DNA from: Candidatus Gastranaerophilales bacterium
Lineage (GTDB): Bacteria; Cyanobacteriota; Vampirovibrionia; Gastranaerophilales; Gastranaerophilaceae
Assembly: GCA_944324385.1 (NCBI GenBank)
Contig: CALUWD010000004.1
Location: 1-64,000, forward strand
Direction: 5' to 3'
Length of the DNA stretch: 64,000 nucleotides
The notes below the pieces were generated by a model that was given only the letters and a program-made list of their open reading frames with translations, was not told the DNA's origin and ran no database searches. A program made the position numbers and the translations under genes. This document shows positions 44,572 through 52,873 of the stretch, one piece after another. How positions within the stretch are numbered: the first letter of the stretch is position 1; the number at the start of each line of letters is the position of its first letter.

Positions 44572-45210
44572 TTGCAAAATAACTTTGATAGCCTTGATAA
44601 TCTTGATATTCAAGTAAGAAAATCTTCTGTAGTACAGGAGAGAGCGGGGCTTGTCGCGGTTTACATGTATAAACAGTTTCTCGATTTTCAACAGTCTACT
44701 CAGTTGACACAGGAAATGTTTATAAAAATGATTGACACTATGCAGTCTGTTATTGAGTATTTAAAACAGTCATTTAAAATCAGAAATATACCGTCGCAAA
44801 ATGTCTATTGCGAGGTGGATAATTCTCAAACTCTTGCCTATGTTAACATTTTGTGGCATAAAATAACTTTTACATCTCGTTTTAATATTTCGCCAAAAGC
44901 CTTGCCCCAAGAGGGGAGAGCGCCATTGTTTTGCGGCAGAATTTTTGCACTAAATGGCAATTATAACCTTATTATGAAGGGTGCTGAAGATTATGATTCG
45001 CAAATGAGAGCGCTTTTAGATAATGAAATAGCCTCTTTGTACGTGCCTGCGGAAAAAACTCAAAATTCCATAATGACAATAAGGCATAAAGATAATCAGG
45101 AGTTTTTAATAAGCCCTATTGACGCGCCAAGGGAGTTTTTATTAAAAGTAATTGAACTTGTTTGCGCTGGTGGTCAGTTCCATGAGCAAGGCGGAAAGAA
45201 AATATTTTAA
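44572..45210 (+). CDS. Conserved-looking protein of unknown function
   Basis: 212 residues, no family recognised. The N-terminal half is helical (QQSTQLTQEMFIKMIDTMQSVIEYLKQSF); the C-terminal half looks like mixed strands (YVNILWHKITFTSRFNIS, FCGRIFALNGNYNLIMKG) with no catalytic motif. It starts with TTG, supported by AAAAAGG seven bases upstream; there is no ATG nearby. It is soluble. A bidirectional hairpin follows. Confidence 0.7.
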   Translation: MQNNFDSLDNLDIQVRKSSVVQERAGLVAVYMYKQFLDFQQSTQLTQEMFIKMIDTMQSVIEYLKQSFKIRNIPSQNVYCEVDNSQTLAYVNILWHKITFTSRFNISPKALPQEGRAPLFCGRIFALNGNYNLIMKGAEDYDSQMRALLDNEIASLYVPAEKTQNSIMTIRHKDNQEFLISPIDAPREFLLKVIELVCAGGQFHEQGGKKIF

Positions 45211-45211
45211 A

Positions 45212-45233
45212 ACCCCTGAATTTCTTCAGGGGT
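45212..45233. terminator. Bidirectional terminator
   Basis: ACCCCTGAA pairs with TTCAGGGGT over a 4-base loop, with T-rich sequence on the minus-strand exit. It is shared by the genes ending at 45210 (+) and 45239 (-). Confidence 0.85.
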
Positions 45234-45238
45234 GTTTA

Positions 45239-45439
45239 CTAGTTTTGTGCGGAGGACAGGAGTATAATTTTTTTCATAAAATCCTGAAAAAATGACATTT
45301 TCGGATTTTCTACATTTTGCACTAACTCTCTTAACTCGTTTTCTACTTCTGCACTTCTTGGATTGAGTTCGCATAAGTCAGGGTTGTACTCTCCATAATT
45401 TAAGTATTCATTCATTAAAGCTTCGCCTTTCTGCCACAT
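45239..45439 (-). CDS. Small acidic protein of unknown function
   Basis: 66 residues, no family recognised. AAGGAT sits about eight bases before the ATG and the gene ends on a shared terminator, both favouring a real gene. The protein is acidic in the middle (RSAEVENELRELVQNVE) and ends in a short hydrophobic helix (FMKKIILLSSAQN). Confidence 0.6.
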   Translation of the reverse strand: MWQKGEALMNEYLNYGEYNPDLCELNPRSAEVENELRELVQNVENPKMSFFQDFMKKIILLSSAQN

Positions 45440-45507
45440 ACACTGTATCCTTGTTGTATTTAATGATTCGGCATGTTTTTGTCAAAACTTTAGTAATTGT
45501 ATATTTA

Positions 45508-45516
45508 TGTTAAAAT
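45508..45516 (+). promoter_or_regulatory. Extended -10 of tsaE-tsaB, leaderless spacing
   Basis: TG-T-TAAAAT, then six bases, then the ATG at 45523. The same TATGTTAAAAT core occurs before the phosphohexomutase gene at 52829-52838. Confidence 0.6.
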
Positions 45517-45522
45517 TTATTT

Positions 45523-46023
45523 ATGAGAATCGAGTGCAAAAATTTATCAGATACAAAAAAACTTGCCATAGCTTTTGTTAAAAACTTGCCTACTGATGGG
45601 TGTTTTGTATCTTTATATGGCGATATTGGCGCAGGAAAAACTGCTTTTGTAAGATATGTTTTAAAGGAATTGGGTGTAGGTGAAAAGGTTACAAGTCCTA
45701 GTTTTGTAATATTAAACGAGTATATGGGATATAAAATGCCTATATATCACTTTGATTTATATCGCCTTGAAAATGAAGGTATTAAAACGATAGAACAAGA
45801 ACTTGCGGATTATTCAAAGCGGGGTGTTTTGACCTTTGTTGAGTGGGCTGATTTTTCTTGCGGCGCACTAAGTTATGATAGATTAAATATAAAAATACTC
45901 TATCCTGATGTGCTTGAATATAACGAAGAAGGTGATCCGAGAATTTTTGAATTTGAGCCAATGGGCGAGAGAAATGAACTTTTTGCAAGAAATATTATAA
46001 AAGATTTTGAGGCAAGCAAATGA
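45523..46023 (+). CDS. tsaE: tRNA threonylcarbamoyladenosine ATPase TsaE
   Basis: 166 residues. Walker A is YGDIGAGKTAFVRYVL near residue 33; SPSFVILNEY and IYHFDLYRLE and VLTFVEWADF are the family marks. TsaE energises the TsaB/TsaD complex that adds t6A at tRNA position 37. A C-terminal extension of about 30 residues goes past the usual end. It overlaps tsaB by four bases. Confidence 0.93.
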   Translation: MRIECKNLSDTKKLAIAFVKNLPTDGCFVSLYGDIGAGKTAFVRYVLKELGVGEKVTSPSFVILNEYMGYKMPIYHFDLYRLENEGIKTIEQELADYSKRGVLTFVEWADFSCGALSYDRLNIKILYPDVLEYNEEGDPRIFEFEPMGERNELFARNIIKDFEASK

Positions 46024-46667
46024 ATATCCTTTGTTTTGACACATCTTTAGATAAAACATATATTTTAATCAGCTGTGGGGATAAATTTTTATCCAAAGAA
46101 ATAAAAAGTGATGAAAAAAACTACCATAGCGCTTATTTGATTCCTGCAATTAAAAAAATGTGCGCTGAGTTGAATATGCAGCTGCAAACGCTTGATGCGA
46201 TTGTTACAAACTGCGGGCCTGGGAGTTTTACAGGGATTCGCGCAGGCTTAAGTGTTGCAAAAGTCATGGCTCTTGAACTTAATTTGCCTGTAGTTGGTTT
46301 AAATTCTTGCGAAATTCTAAAAAAAGCCTGTGGTGTGCATGATGCAGCTATTTTGCTAGATGCAAGACGCCTTATGTATTATTTTTATGATGGTGATGAA
46401 ATAAAGCTTATTTTAAAAGATGAAGTTGAACAAAAAATCAAAAACTGCACAGTCGTTTGCGATTCTAACGTTTATAAAGACTTTTTAGATGTTCAAAATG
46501 CAAAGCTTATAAATTATGAGGAGCAAAATTTTGAGCTGGAAAAAGTTATGTATGAGTTGGGATTGCAAAAAATTAAATCTTCAAAAAATATTAAAGAAGA
46601 TTTTTCGCACAATAAATTAAAGGCAAATTATATACAAACACCACCTGTTTTTTCAAAAGGTAATTAA
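46020..46667 (+). CDS. tsaB: tRNA threonylcarbamoyladenosine protein TsaB
   Basis: 215 residues. ILCFDTSLDKTYILIS opens the ASKHA fold, and TNCGPGSFTGIRAGLSVAKVMA near residue 65 is the TsaB signature. It partners TsaD and TsaE in t6A synthesis. Its start overlaps the tsaE stop (ATGA). Its stop interlocks with the convergent SprA-related gene. Confidence 0.93.
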   Translation: MNILCFDTSLDKTYILISCGDKFLSKEIKSDEKNYHSAYLIPAIKKMCAELNMQLQTLDAIVTNCGPGSFTGIRAGLSVAKVMALELNLPVVGLNSCEILKKACGVHDAAILLDARRLMYYFYDGDEIKLILKDEVEQKIKNCTVVCDSNVYKDFLDVQNAKLINYEEQNFELEKVMYELGLQKIKSSKNIKEDFSHNKLKANYIQTPPVFSKGN

Positions 46668-47062
46668 CCTATTATATCAAACGTTTCGCCTTGTTTTGAG
46701 TTATCCCTTTTAAAATCTTGTGCTTCGTTTAAAACACTTTGCGCTTGTCTTGCAACATTTAAATCTGCATCTGATAAATCAGACCCTGGGGCAAGGGCTG
46801 CTCTTCTAACTTGTTTTGCTTGTGAAATTGTTTCATCAGGGTTTGCCTTATTTAATGTCGGGATTTTAATGCTTACATGACCGCTTACGGGGATGCCTTG
46901 AGGGCTGTATTCAATGACAATCGGGCCGCCCAATGAGCCTGCAGCAGCCTTATGTGCTGCCTCATGGGAGTAAATTCTGCTGTAGTTATCTTTTTTAAGC
47001 TGTTCTAATTCCTGCTTTTGATTTCTTTGACCTAAAAAAGAATAGTTCCTAACATCAATCAT
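46664..47062 (-). CDS. SprA-related putative metalloprotease
   Basis: 132 residues. The family pattern is clear: RIYSHEAAHKAAAGSLGGP near residue 30 with HEAAH as a zinc-type HExxH motif, then VSGHVSIKIPTLNKANPDETISQAKQVRRAALAP near 62-95. This matches the SprA-related family, often annotated as putative metalloprotease; the role is unknown. It is short, with little beyond the conserved core. GGAAGGG about nine bases before the ATG supports the start. The protein lacks a signal peptide. Confidence 0.8.
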   Translation of the reverse strand: MIDVRNYSFLGQRNQKQELEQLKKDNYSRIYSHEAAHKAAAGSLGGPIVIEYSPQGIPVSGHVSIKIPTLNKANPDETISQAKQVRRAALAPGSDLSDADLNVARQAQSVLNEAQDFKRDNSKQGETFDIIG

Positions 47063-47088
47063 TTTACGCTACCCTTCCAACTACTATA

Positions 47089-47115
47089 ATTATAGCATAT
47101 TTTTTAACATTTCAA
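47089..47115 (-). promoter_or_regulatory. Promoter of the SprA-related gene
   Basis: Minus-strand TTGAAA, a 15-bp spacer and TG-C-TATAAT give an extended -10 promoter. The leader, about 20 bases, contains the Shine-Dalgarno. Confidence 0.55.
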
Positions 47116-47120
47116 CAGGG

Positions 47121-48068
47121 TCATGGTAAAAATTCTTTTACTATCATACCGTTTGCACTTATTTCAATTGGCACTGGTGATGCTGAAATCAAGTTAACAG
47201 AGGCATTTGTGCAATCAAGTCCCCATAAGCCCAAAAAGATTTGTTTTTTGTCCTTGTCCCAAGCAAACGCTTCTATTGCAACAACTTGCGGATTTTCTTT
47301 GCTAAAGCCTAAGGGTTTAATGTCCCATCTGTAATTATCCAATGCCAGTCCTGTTTTTGCGTGGTATTTTTTAATTATTTCATTAACTTGAGCAAATTTT
47401 ATTGCAAACCATTGATCCTGTTCGCCATCCATAAAATAAATCCAAATATAATTTCTAAAAATACCTTCTTTTGCTGAACCTACTTTTTCTTTTACAAGGA
47501 GCTTTGTGGAATCTGAAGAAAAATCTACAATCGTTAGGGTTGAGAAAAGATTTTCCCTGAATTCCTCTGTGCCTGTCGAAATTGCAGGAGTTCTTTGGGT
47601 GTTTAGTACGCTTGCGCTTAAGGCTCTATTCATTGAATTTAAGCTGCCTTTTAATTTTTGTACATATATATCACTTGAAATTTGGTTGCAAGTTGGGGAA
47701 TAATAATATTCGCCATATGCCATATATTTCATGCGCCTGTCAAAAACCCCTTGACCCCTTATGTCAAGCTTGTTTTGTATTTCAGAAAAATTTACTTCTC
47801 TGTTGCCTGCGCTAATGTTGTATTTTACAAATTTTTTTGACGGCGGAGTTTTAGGCTTAAAATCTTTGTCCTGAGGTCTTTGATAGGATGGGATTTTCCT
47901 GTCTTCAAGGTTAATATTTTTTGCCTTTTCCTCCCATTCTTCCTTAGTTTGAACCATTTTTTCAGCTTCTTGTTTGCTTTTTTTAGAGAATGGATTGTGT
48001 AATTTAAAAGCATGGGCATTTTGGCAAATGCAAAGTAAAAGCAAAATAAGTGCTAAAAGCTTTTTCAT
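47121..48068 (-). CDS. Secreted protein of unknown function, third gene of a two-component operon
   Basis: 315 residues with a signal peptide (MKKLLALILLLLCICQNAHA). A charged linker of about 60 residues is followed by a larger domain (residues 80-315) with many strands, for example NYIWIYFMDGEQDQWFAIKF and VVAIEAFAWDKDKKQIFLGLWGLD. No family is recognised. Its start overlaps the response regulator stop by four bases, so it is made with the two-component pair and may be its periplasmic sensor partner or product. Confidence 0.75.
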   Translation of the reverse strand: MKKLLALILLLLCICQNAHAFKLHNPFSKKSKQEAEKMVQTKEEWEEKAKNINLEDRKIPSYQRPQDKDFKPKTPPSKKFVKYNISAGNREVNFSEIQNKLDIRGQGVFDRRMKYMAYGEYYYSPTCNQISSDIYVQKLKGSLNSMNRALSASVLNTQRTPAISTGTEEFRENLFSTLTIVDFSSDSTKLLVKEKVGSAKEGIFRNYIWIYFMDGEQDQWFAIKFAQVNEIIKKYHAKTGLALDNYRWDIKPLGFSKENPQVVAIEAFAWDKDKKQIFLGLWGLDCTNASVNLISASPVPIEISANGMIVKEFLP

Positions 48069-48736
48069 CTTTGTACAAGACCTTCTTTAATGGCTGTTAC
48101 TGCAGCTTTTGTTCTGTCTGTAAGGTAGAGTTTTTGCAAAATACTGTGTACGTGTGCTTTTGTGGTTGAAAGGGATACAACTAATCTTTGTGCAATTTCT
48201 TGATTTGAGAGCCCTTCAACAATTAAAGAGAGAACTTCAAGCTCTTTTTTTGTTAAACCATATTTGTTATTTGCTGTTTTTGTTTTGTCTTGTTGAGTTT
48301 CTTTTTGCTCGTTGATACCGGATAATACAATTCTTGCAATCTGTGGGTCGAGCCAGCCTGCTTTTTGACTAACTGCTTCAATAGCGTTAATTAAAGTTTG
48401 TTCATTTGAACCTTTCATAATGTAGCCATCAGCCCCTGCTTTTAGTGCCGCAAAGACATCTTCGTTGCTGTCGCGAGATGTAAACATTAAAACAGAGGAG
48501 TTAAGCCCTGCTTCTTTAATTCTTCTTGTTGCTTCAATGCCGTCAATTTTAGGTAAGCCAATATCCATTAAAATGACGTCAGGGTTAAGTTTAAGGGCAA
48601 GATTTACACCCTCTTGACCATCTTGAGCCTGTCCTAAAAGTTCAAATTGCGGAGTATTTTCAACAACAATTGCAATCCCCATCCTTGCAACCAAATGGTC
48701 TTCAACAATTAAAATTTTTATTTTGTCATTACTCAT
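48065..48736 (-). CDS. NarL/LuxR family response regulator
   Basis: 223 residues. The receiver domain (1-125) has ED at 12-13, the phospho-acceptor Asp 58 (VILMDIGLPKIDG) and the conserved Thr/Lys positions (MFTSRD, GYIMKG). The C-terminal HTH (GLTKKELEVLSLIVEGLSNQEIA, STTKAHVHSIL) binds DNA. It is between the kinase gene and the secreted protein gene with four-base overlaps at both ends. Confidence 0.92.
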   Translation of the reverse strand: MSNDKIKILIVEDHLVARMGIAIVVENTPQFELLGQAQDGQEGVNLALKLNPDVILMDIGLPKIDGIEATRRIKEAGLNSSVLMFTSRDSNEDVFAALKAGADGYIMKGSNEQTLINAIEAVSQKAGWLDPQIARIVLSGINEQKETQQDKTKTANNKYGLTKKELEVLSLIVEGLSNQEIAQRLVVSLSTTKAHVHSILQKLYLTDRTKAAVTAIKEGLVQR

Positions 48737-50286
48737 AATAAAACCTTATCCTCAAGTGCTGCATTTTTAAGGTTAAAGATGAATTTCGAGCCTTTGTCCA
48801 CTTCGCTTTCGACCCAAATTGAACCATTGTGTGCTTCTACAATTCTTCTTGACAAATAAAGTCCAAGCCCTGTAGAGCAAGAGCGTTTTTTGCTTGTACC
48901 TTGTGAAAATCTTTTAAAAAGTTTCATCTGGTCTTCCTTGCTCAAGCCAACTCCGTTATCTTCAACGCTTATCTGTGCATCTTTGCCAATTTTTTGACTT
49001 TTAACTATAACTTTGGTGTTTTCGCCACCATGCTTTATTGCATTTCCTAAAAGGTTTGAAATCACCCTTCGTATCTCGTTTTTATCTGCATTTATCATTA
49101 ATTCTTCATTTTCAAAATCAAAAATTATTTCTGTATTATTCTGTTTAAAAAGCACCTCAAGCTCTTTTGCACAATCTTTTATGAGCTTATTTACACAAAA
49201 TCTTGTTTTGCATAAAAATATTTTACCTGCCTCATACCTGTAAACCTCAAGCAGAGCATTTGTAAGACCAAGCATGTCTTCATTGCTTTTTTTCATGGCA
49301 AATACCAGCTCTTTTTGTTTTTCGCTAATTTCACCAAGTGTTCCCTTGAGCATAAAATCCAGACCGCTTATTGCAGCAAGCAGTGGAGTTCTTAGGTCAT
49401 GTGTAAGTGTTGCAATAAAATCATCACGCAATCGTTCGTTTTCTTTTTGATAAGATACATTTCTTATAACTGCAACAACAAAATCGTCTTTGTCGCTTTC
49501 GATTTTTGCAAGACTTATTTCTATTGGAATTTTTGTATTGTTTTTGTAATTTACAAGACAAAAATTCCTTAAAAATACAGGATTTTTTGTCTTAAAAGGA
49601 TTTTCATGTCTTTGATTTTTTTCATTTATTATTAATTCAAAGAAATTTTTGTTTAAAAGATCTTTTTCGCCAGTCCCAAAAAGCTCGCAAGCTGCCTGAT
49701 TTAGCGAGTTTATAACATAATCTTTTTTAAAAGTTACAATGCCATCTGCACAGTTTGTAAAAATTGCATTTAGTTTTTCTCTGCTTTCATAAAGTTCTTT
49801 TGATCTTTTCTGAACCAGTGCTTCAAGGTTTTTTGAATATTCTTCAAGCTCGTCATTTGCCTTTTTGAGCTGAATAATTTTTTCCTTTAATGCTCTTTTT
49901 AAATTTGTTCTTTCAATTGCATTTTTTATATTTAAAACTAAATCGTCATTGTTCCATGGTTTTTCAATGTATTTAAAAATCCCAACTTCATTAATTGCTT
50001 TTATTGCGTTTTCCTTGTCAGCATAACCTGTTAAAAGAATTTGAGTTGTGTCTTCTTGTAGGGGGAGTTTTTTTGCGCGGGATAAAAATTCAATACCTTC
50101 CATTTTTGGCATGATAAAGTCTGAAATTATAAGTTCACACTGGTTGATTTTTAAATATTCCAATGCCTCAAACGGGTCATTAAAGGACTCTGTATCCTTA
50201 AGCCCTTCAAGTTTTAGAAGGGTTTCAAGAGTTCTGGTGACCATAACTTCATCATCTACTAGTACAATTTTCCCACAAATTTCCAT
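48733..50286 (-). CDS. Hybrid histidine kinase REC-PAS-HisKA-HATPase
   Basis: 517 residues, no membrane segment. An N-terminal receiver domain (Asp 56 in IISDFIMPKMEG) leads through a coiled coil (about 130-172) to a PAS domain (about 172-285). HisKA follows with the phospho-His in LTHDLRTPL near 297, then the ATPase with NLLGNAIKHGG and DNGVGLS and TGLGLYLSRRIVEAH. With the receiver in front, it is likely controlled by another kinase in a relay and signals to the LuxR-type regulator downstream. The ATG lies six bases after TATTCT on the minus strand; no Shine-Dalgarno is seen. Confidence 0.92.
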   Translation of the reverse strand: MEICGKIVLVDDEVMVTRTLETLLKLEGLKDTESFNDPFEALEYLKINQCELIISDFIMPKMEGIEFLSRAKKLPLQEDTTQILLTGYADKENAIKAINEVGIFKYIEKPWNNDDLVLNIKNAIERTNLKRALKEKIIQLKKANDELEEYSKNLEALVQKRSKELYESREKLNAIFTNCADGIVTFKKDYVINSLNQAACELFGTGEKDLLNKNFFELIINEKNQRHENPFKTKNPVFLRNFCLVNYKNNTKIPIEISLAKIESDKDDFVVAVIRNVSYQKENERLRDDFIATLTHDLRTPLLAAISGLDFMLKGTLGEISEKQKELVFAMKKSNEDMLGLTNALLEVYRYEAGKIFLCKTRFCVNKLIKDCAKELEVLFKQNNTEIIFDFENEELMINADKNEIRRVISNLLGNAIKHGGENTKVIVKSQKIGKDAQISVEDNGVGLSKEDQMKLFKRFSQGTSKKRSCSTGLGLYLSRRIVEAHNGSIWVESEVDKGSKFIFNLKNAALEDKVLL

Positions 50287-50292
50287 AATTAC

Positions 50293-50298
50293 AGAATA
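50293..50298 (-). promoter_or_regulatory. Possible -10 of the two-component operon, leaderless spacing
   Basis: Minus-strand TATTCT, then GTAATT, then the ATG at 50286. The hexamer is weaker than the other examples. Confidence 0.4.
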
Positions 50299-50420
50299 AA
50301 ATATTTGTTTAATTCAGACAAATATTTTACAAAAATATAAATTTCTCTTTTAAAGTAGCAAATTATATTTTTACATGTTTTGTAATAATAAAAGTGCGAG
50401 TTTGAAATTATAAAGTTTAC

Positions 50421-50449
50421 TTTACAATTGCTTGATACACGCATATAGA
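50421..50449 (+). promoter_or_regulatory. Promoter of the 781-residue F-x-G protein
   Basis: TTTACA, a 17-bp spacer and TATAGA. Transcription would start near 50456, leaving an 18-base leader. Confidence 0.55.
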
Positions 50450-50473
50450 GTGTGAAATAATTTAAGAGTAAAA

Positions 50474-52819
50474 ATGGATTTGAAGGTTATAAATTCAAAT
50501 ATTACCAAACAAAAACAAAGCATTAACAAAAAAAATGCCTCTTATTTTCCACCTTTAAATTATAAAAATCAAGAAATTAATTTTACAGGGCTAGGTTCAA
50601 CATTATCAACTGTAGGAAATAAGCTAACAAAAAGTTCTGTTCACTTTAGTGATTACAATATTAGAAAAGACCAGCTGAATAAGCTTTTTGGTGATGAGTT
50701 TTCCATAATGGAAAAAGAGTTCCAAGAGTTTTCTCAGGGTTTTTTGAAATTCGACAAAAAAATAATATTTGATAAAAATGGCGGGGTGACTTTTGTAGAG
50801 GATGGTATCCTGCCAAAATTTTTAAAAAGTGCAGCTTATCCTTTTAAAGACTTATGGCTTGATGTTGCAAGCTGGGCTTTAAGAGGTGCTTCAAGACTAG
50901 AAAAAGTCCCTGTCTTATCTGATGGTGCAAAAAATTTACTAAATTCAAATGTATTACAAAAAAGAGCTAATGCAAAAAACGCTGAAGAAATTTTTTGCAT
51001 TATGCAAGGAGCTTTTTCAGACATTGCAAGCAATGAAAAAACTTTTAACAAACTTGCAAATAGTGCCATGCAGCACATAAGACCAAAGACAGCCCAAGCT
51101 TTATCTGGTGATTTTTCTGACACGCCTGAAACAGTTTTGCACAATATGCTACATGCTGCAAGTAGTGTCAAGGGTAACTACAAAACAGCTGACGAGAGAA
51201 CTATTAATAGAATATGCACAGGGCTTGTAAGTGCTACAATGGCAGGAATTGATTTTTATAATATTTCAAGAATGCAAAATGATGATGACGCGCTTGCAAA
51301 AAAATCTCAAAAGAAAAGATTTAAACAGGAAAGCTCAAGGATTTTAATGAGCGCTGGCATGACATTTTTGACACTAGGGGCGCTGTCTAAGTATGCAAAT
51401 TCGAATAAATATATTGCTTTATTTACAATTGCAGGTACAACTTTAATTTCTGAGATTTTATCAAGACTTATGAGTGGTATGCCTTTGCGCCCATTGAAGC
51501 CTGAAGAAGCCAAGGATTTTTCTTATCACAAACATAGCAAGAAAAACAAAAACGCTGACGTAAAAAATAATGAGCCAAGCCAATTAAAAACGGATAATCA
51601 AACTCAGATAATTAAAGACATTCCAGATGAATTTGGAAAATTTGTGATAAATAAAAAGCCTGACGAAAATCAAACCCAGACAAAATTTAAGGGTTCAAAA
51701 GAGTTAAAGAAAAATGATGATAATGGTACTCCTCTAAATGCTCAAAACCTGCTAAAGGCTTTTGGTGTGTTGCTGGCTGCAGGTCTTGGTGTTTGTTTTG
51801 CAAGAAGCAGAAATGAAAAATTTAACTCCCTGCTGAAAAATATAAGAGCAGGCATGGATAATGCCGTTGATTTATTAACTAAAAAAGATTACCTTGTGCC
51901 ACTTGATAAAGCAAGGGACATGCTTAGTAATATTTCAAATAATTTTGGCTTAACTGATTTTTCAAGAAAATTATCGACCGAGCTTGAAAGTGATAAATAT
52001 GCAAAAATTATTAAGCAGGTTGATGGTAAAAATGTTGAATATGTTAAATTGGGCAGAGTTGACAAGAAATTTGTAGCGCCAATTATTAAAGCCGTAACTT
52101 ACCCGTTTGGTTTTGTTTGGGGTGTTATAAGATTCCCAACCAAAATTATGCGCGGACTGTTTGAAAAAGAAGCCTCAAAAGATTTATCTAAAATCAATTC
52201 TGAAGATTTAATGAGCCTTTATAAAATATACGACAAGGCTAAAAATAAACTTGATGCAGGCAAAATTACGCCTGATGAATTTAGTAAGCTGATTAAGCGA
52301 AAGACAATTATTGCTGCAGAAAACAAAACAGGTAAGTCTACTTATAAAAACTCTTCTTTAGCGGCAATTTCAAGACCTCTGGTTACTTTAATTGCAAGCT
52401 ATTTCTTTGTAAATGACTATAGAAATGAGGTTTTAATAACATCTCATGGCGAAGATGTGGAAGGCGCAAATGCTGTTGCTAAAGAGCGTGTAATGCATAA
52501 GGTCTCTAATTTCTTCTTTAATTCACTACTTATGAACTTGTTTAATTCAGTATTTGAGTCAGCTTACCATGGTAGCTTAATTGGTGCAGGTGCAGTTGCT
52601 GCTGCAACTGAGTTCACAAATGAAAATCTAATACGTAAATCAATTGGTGTACCAACCAAGAAAATGTCGCGCGAAGAAATTCAAGAACATGACAGACAAA
52701 ATCTTGAACGCAACGACTTCTGGGGCAAATATTTCCGCTTTATGTCTAAATTAACTGGCAAAAAGACAATTTCGCAAAAAGTTCAAGATCAGGAAAAGAA
52801 AAAGGCTCAAAAAGCATAA
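50474..52819 (+). CDS. Large protein of unknown function with N-terminal F-x-G tag (second copy of the design)
   Basis: 781 residues, no family recognised. A polar Lys/Asn-rich N-terminus leads to INFTG at 35-39, then long helical sequence. Hydrophobic stretches lie near 280-325 (ILMSAGMTFLTLGALS, YIALFTIAGTTLI), 430-445 (LLKAFGVLLAAGLGVCFA), 535-550 and 690-720 (FFNSLLMNLF, LIGAGAVAAATEF). A second tag (QTKFKGSKE) sits near residue 403 in the polar linker. The overall plan matches the 675-residue protein at 12621, though sequence likeness is low by eye. There is no signal peptide. The phosphohexomutase gene follows 54 bp later with its own promoter. Confidence 0.85.
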   Translation: MDLKVINSNITKQKQSINKKNASYFPPLNYKNQEINFTGLGSTLSTVGNKLTKSSVHFSDYNIRKDQLNKLFGDEFSIMEKEFQEFSQGFLKFDKKIIFDKNGGVTFVEDGILPKFLKSAAYPFKDLWLDVASWALRGASRLEKVPVLSDGAKNLLNSNVLQKRANAKNAEEIFCIMQGAFSDIASNEKTFNKLANSAMQHIRPKTAQALSGDFSDTPETVLHNMLHAASSVKGNYKTADERTINRICTGLVSATMAGIDFYNISRMQNDDDALAKKSQKKRFKQESSRILMSAGMTFLTLGALSKYANSNKYIALFTIAGTTLISEILSRLMSGMPLRPLKPEEAKDFSYHKHSKKNKNADVKNNEPSQLKTDNQTQIIKDIPDEFGKFVINKKPDENQTQTKFKGSKELKKNDDNGTPLNAQNLLKAFGVLLAAGLGVCFARSRNEKFNSLLKNIRAGMDNAVDLLTKKDYLVPLDKARDMLSNISNNFGLTDFSRKLSTELESDKYAKIIKQVDGKNVEYVKLGRVDKKFVAPIIKAVTYPFGFVWGVIRFPTKIMRGLFEKEASKDLSKINSEDLMSLYKIYDKAKNKLDAGKITPDEFSKLIKRKTIIAAENKTGKSTYKNSSLAAISRPLVTLIASYFFVNDYRNEVLITSHGEDVEGANAVAKERVMHKVSNFFFNSLLMNLFNSVFESAYHGSLIGAGAVAAATEFTNENLIRKSIGVPTKKMSREEIQEHDRQNLERNDFWGKYFRFMSKLTGKKTISQKVQDQEKKKAQKA

Positions 52820-52829
52820 AAATTATTTT

Positions 52830-52838
52830 ATGTTAAAA
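52830..52838 (+). promoter_or_regulatory. Extended -10 of the phosphohexomutase gene
   Basis: TG-T-TAAAAT predicts a start near 52845 and a leader of about 29 bases that contains AAGGAG. Confidence 0.5.
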
Positions 52839-52873
52839 TAATCCTAAAGTTGCATTAACAAAAAGGAGTTTTT

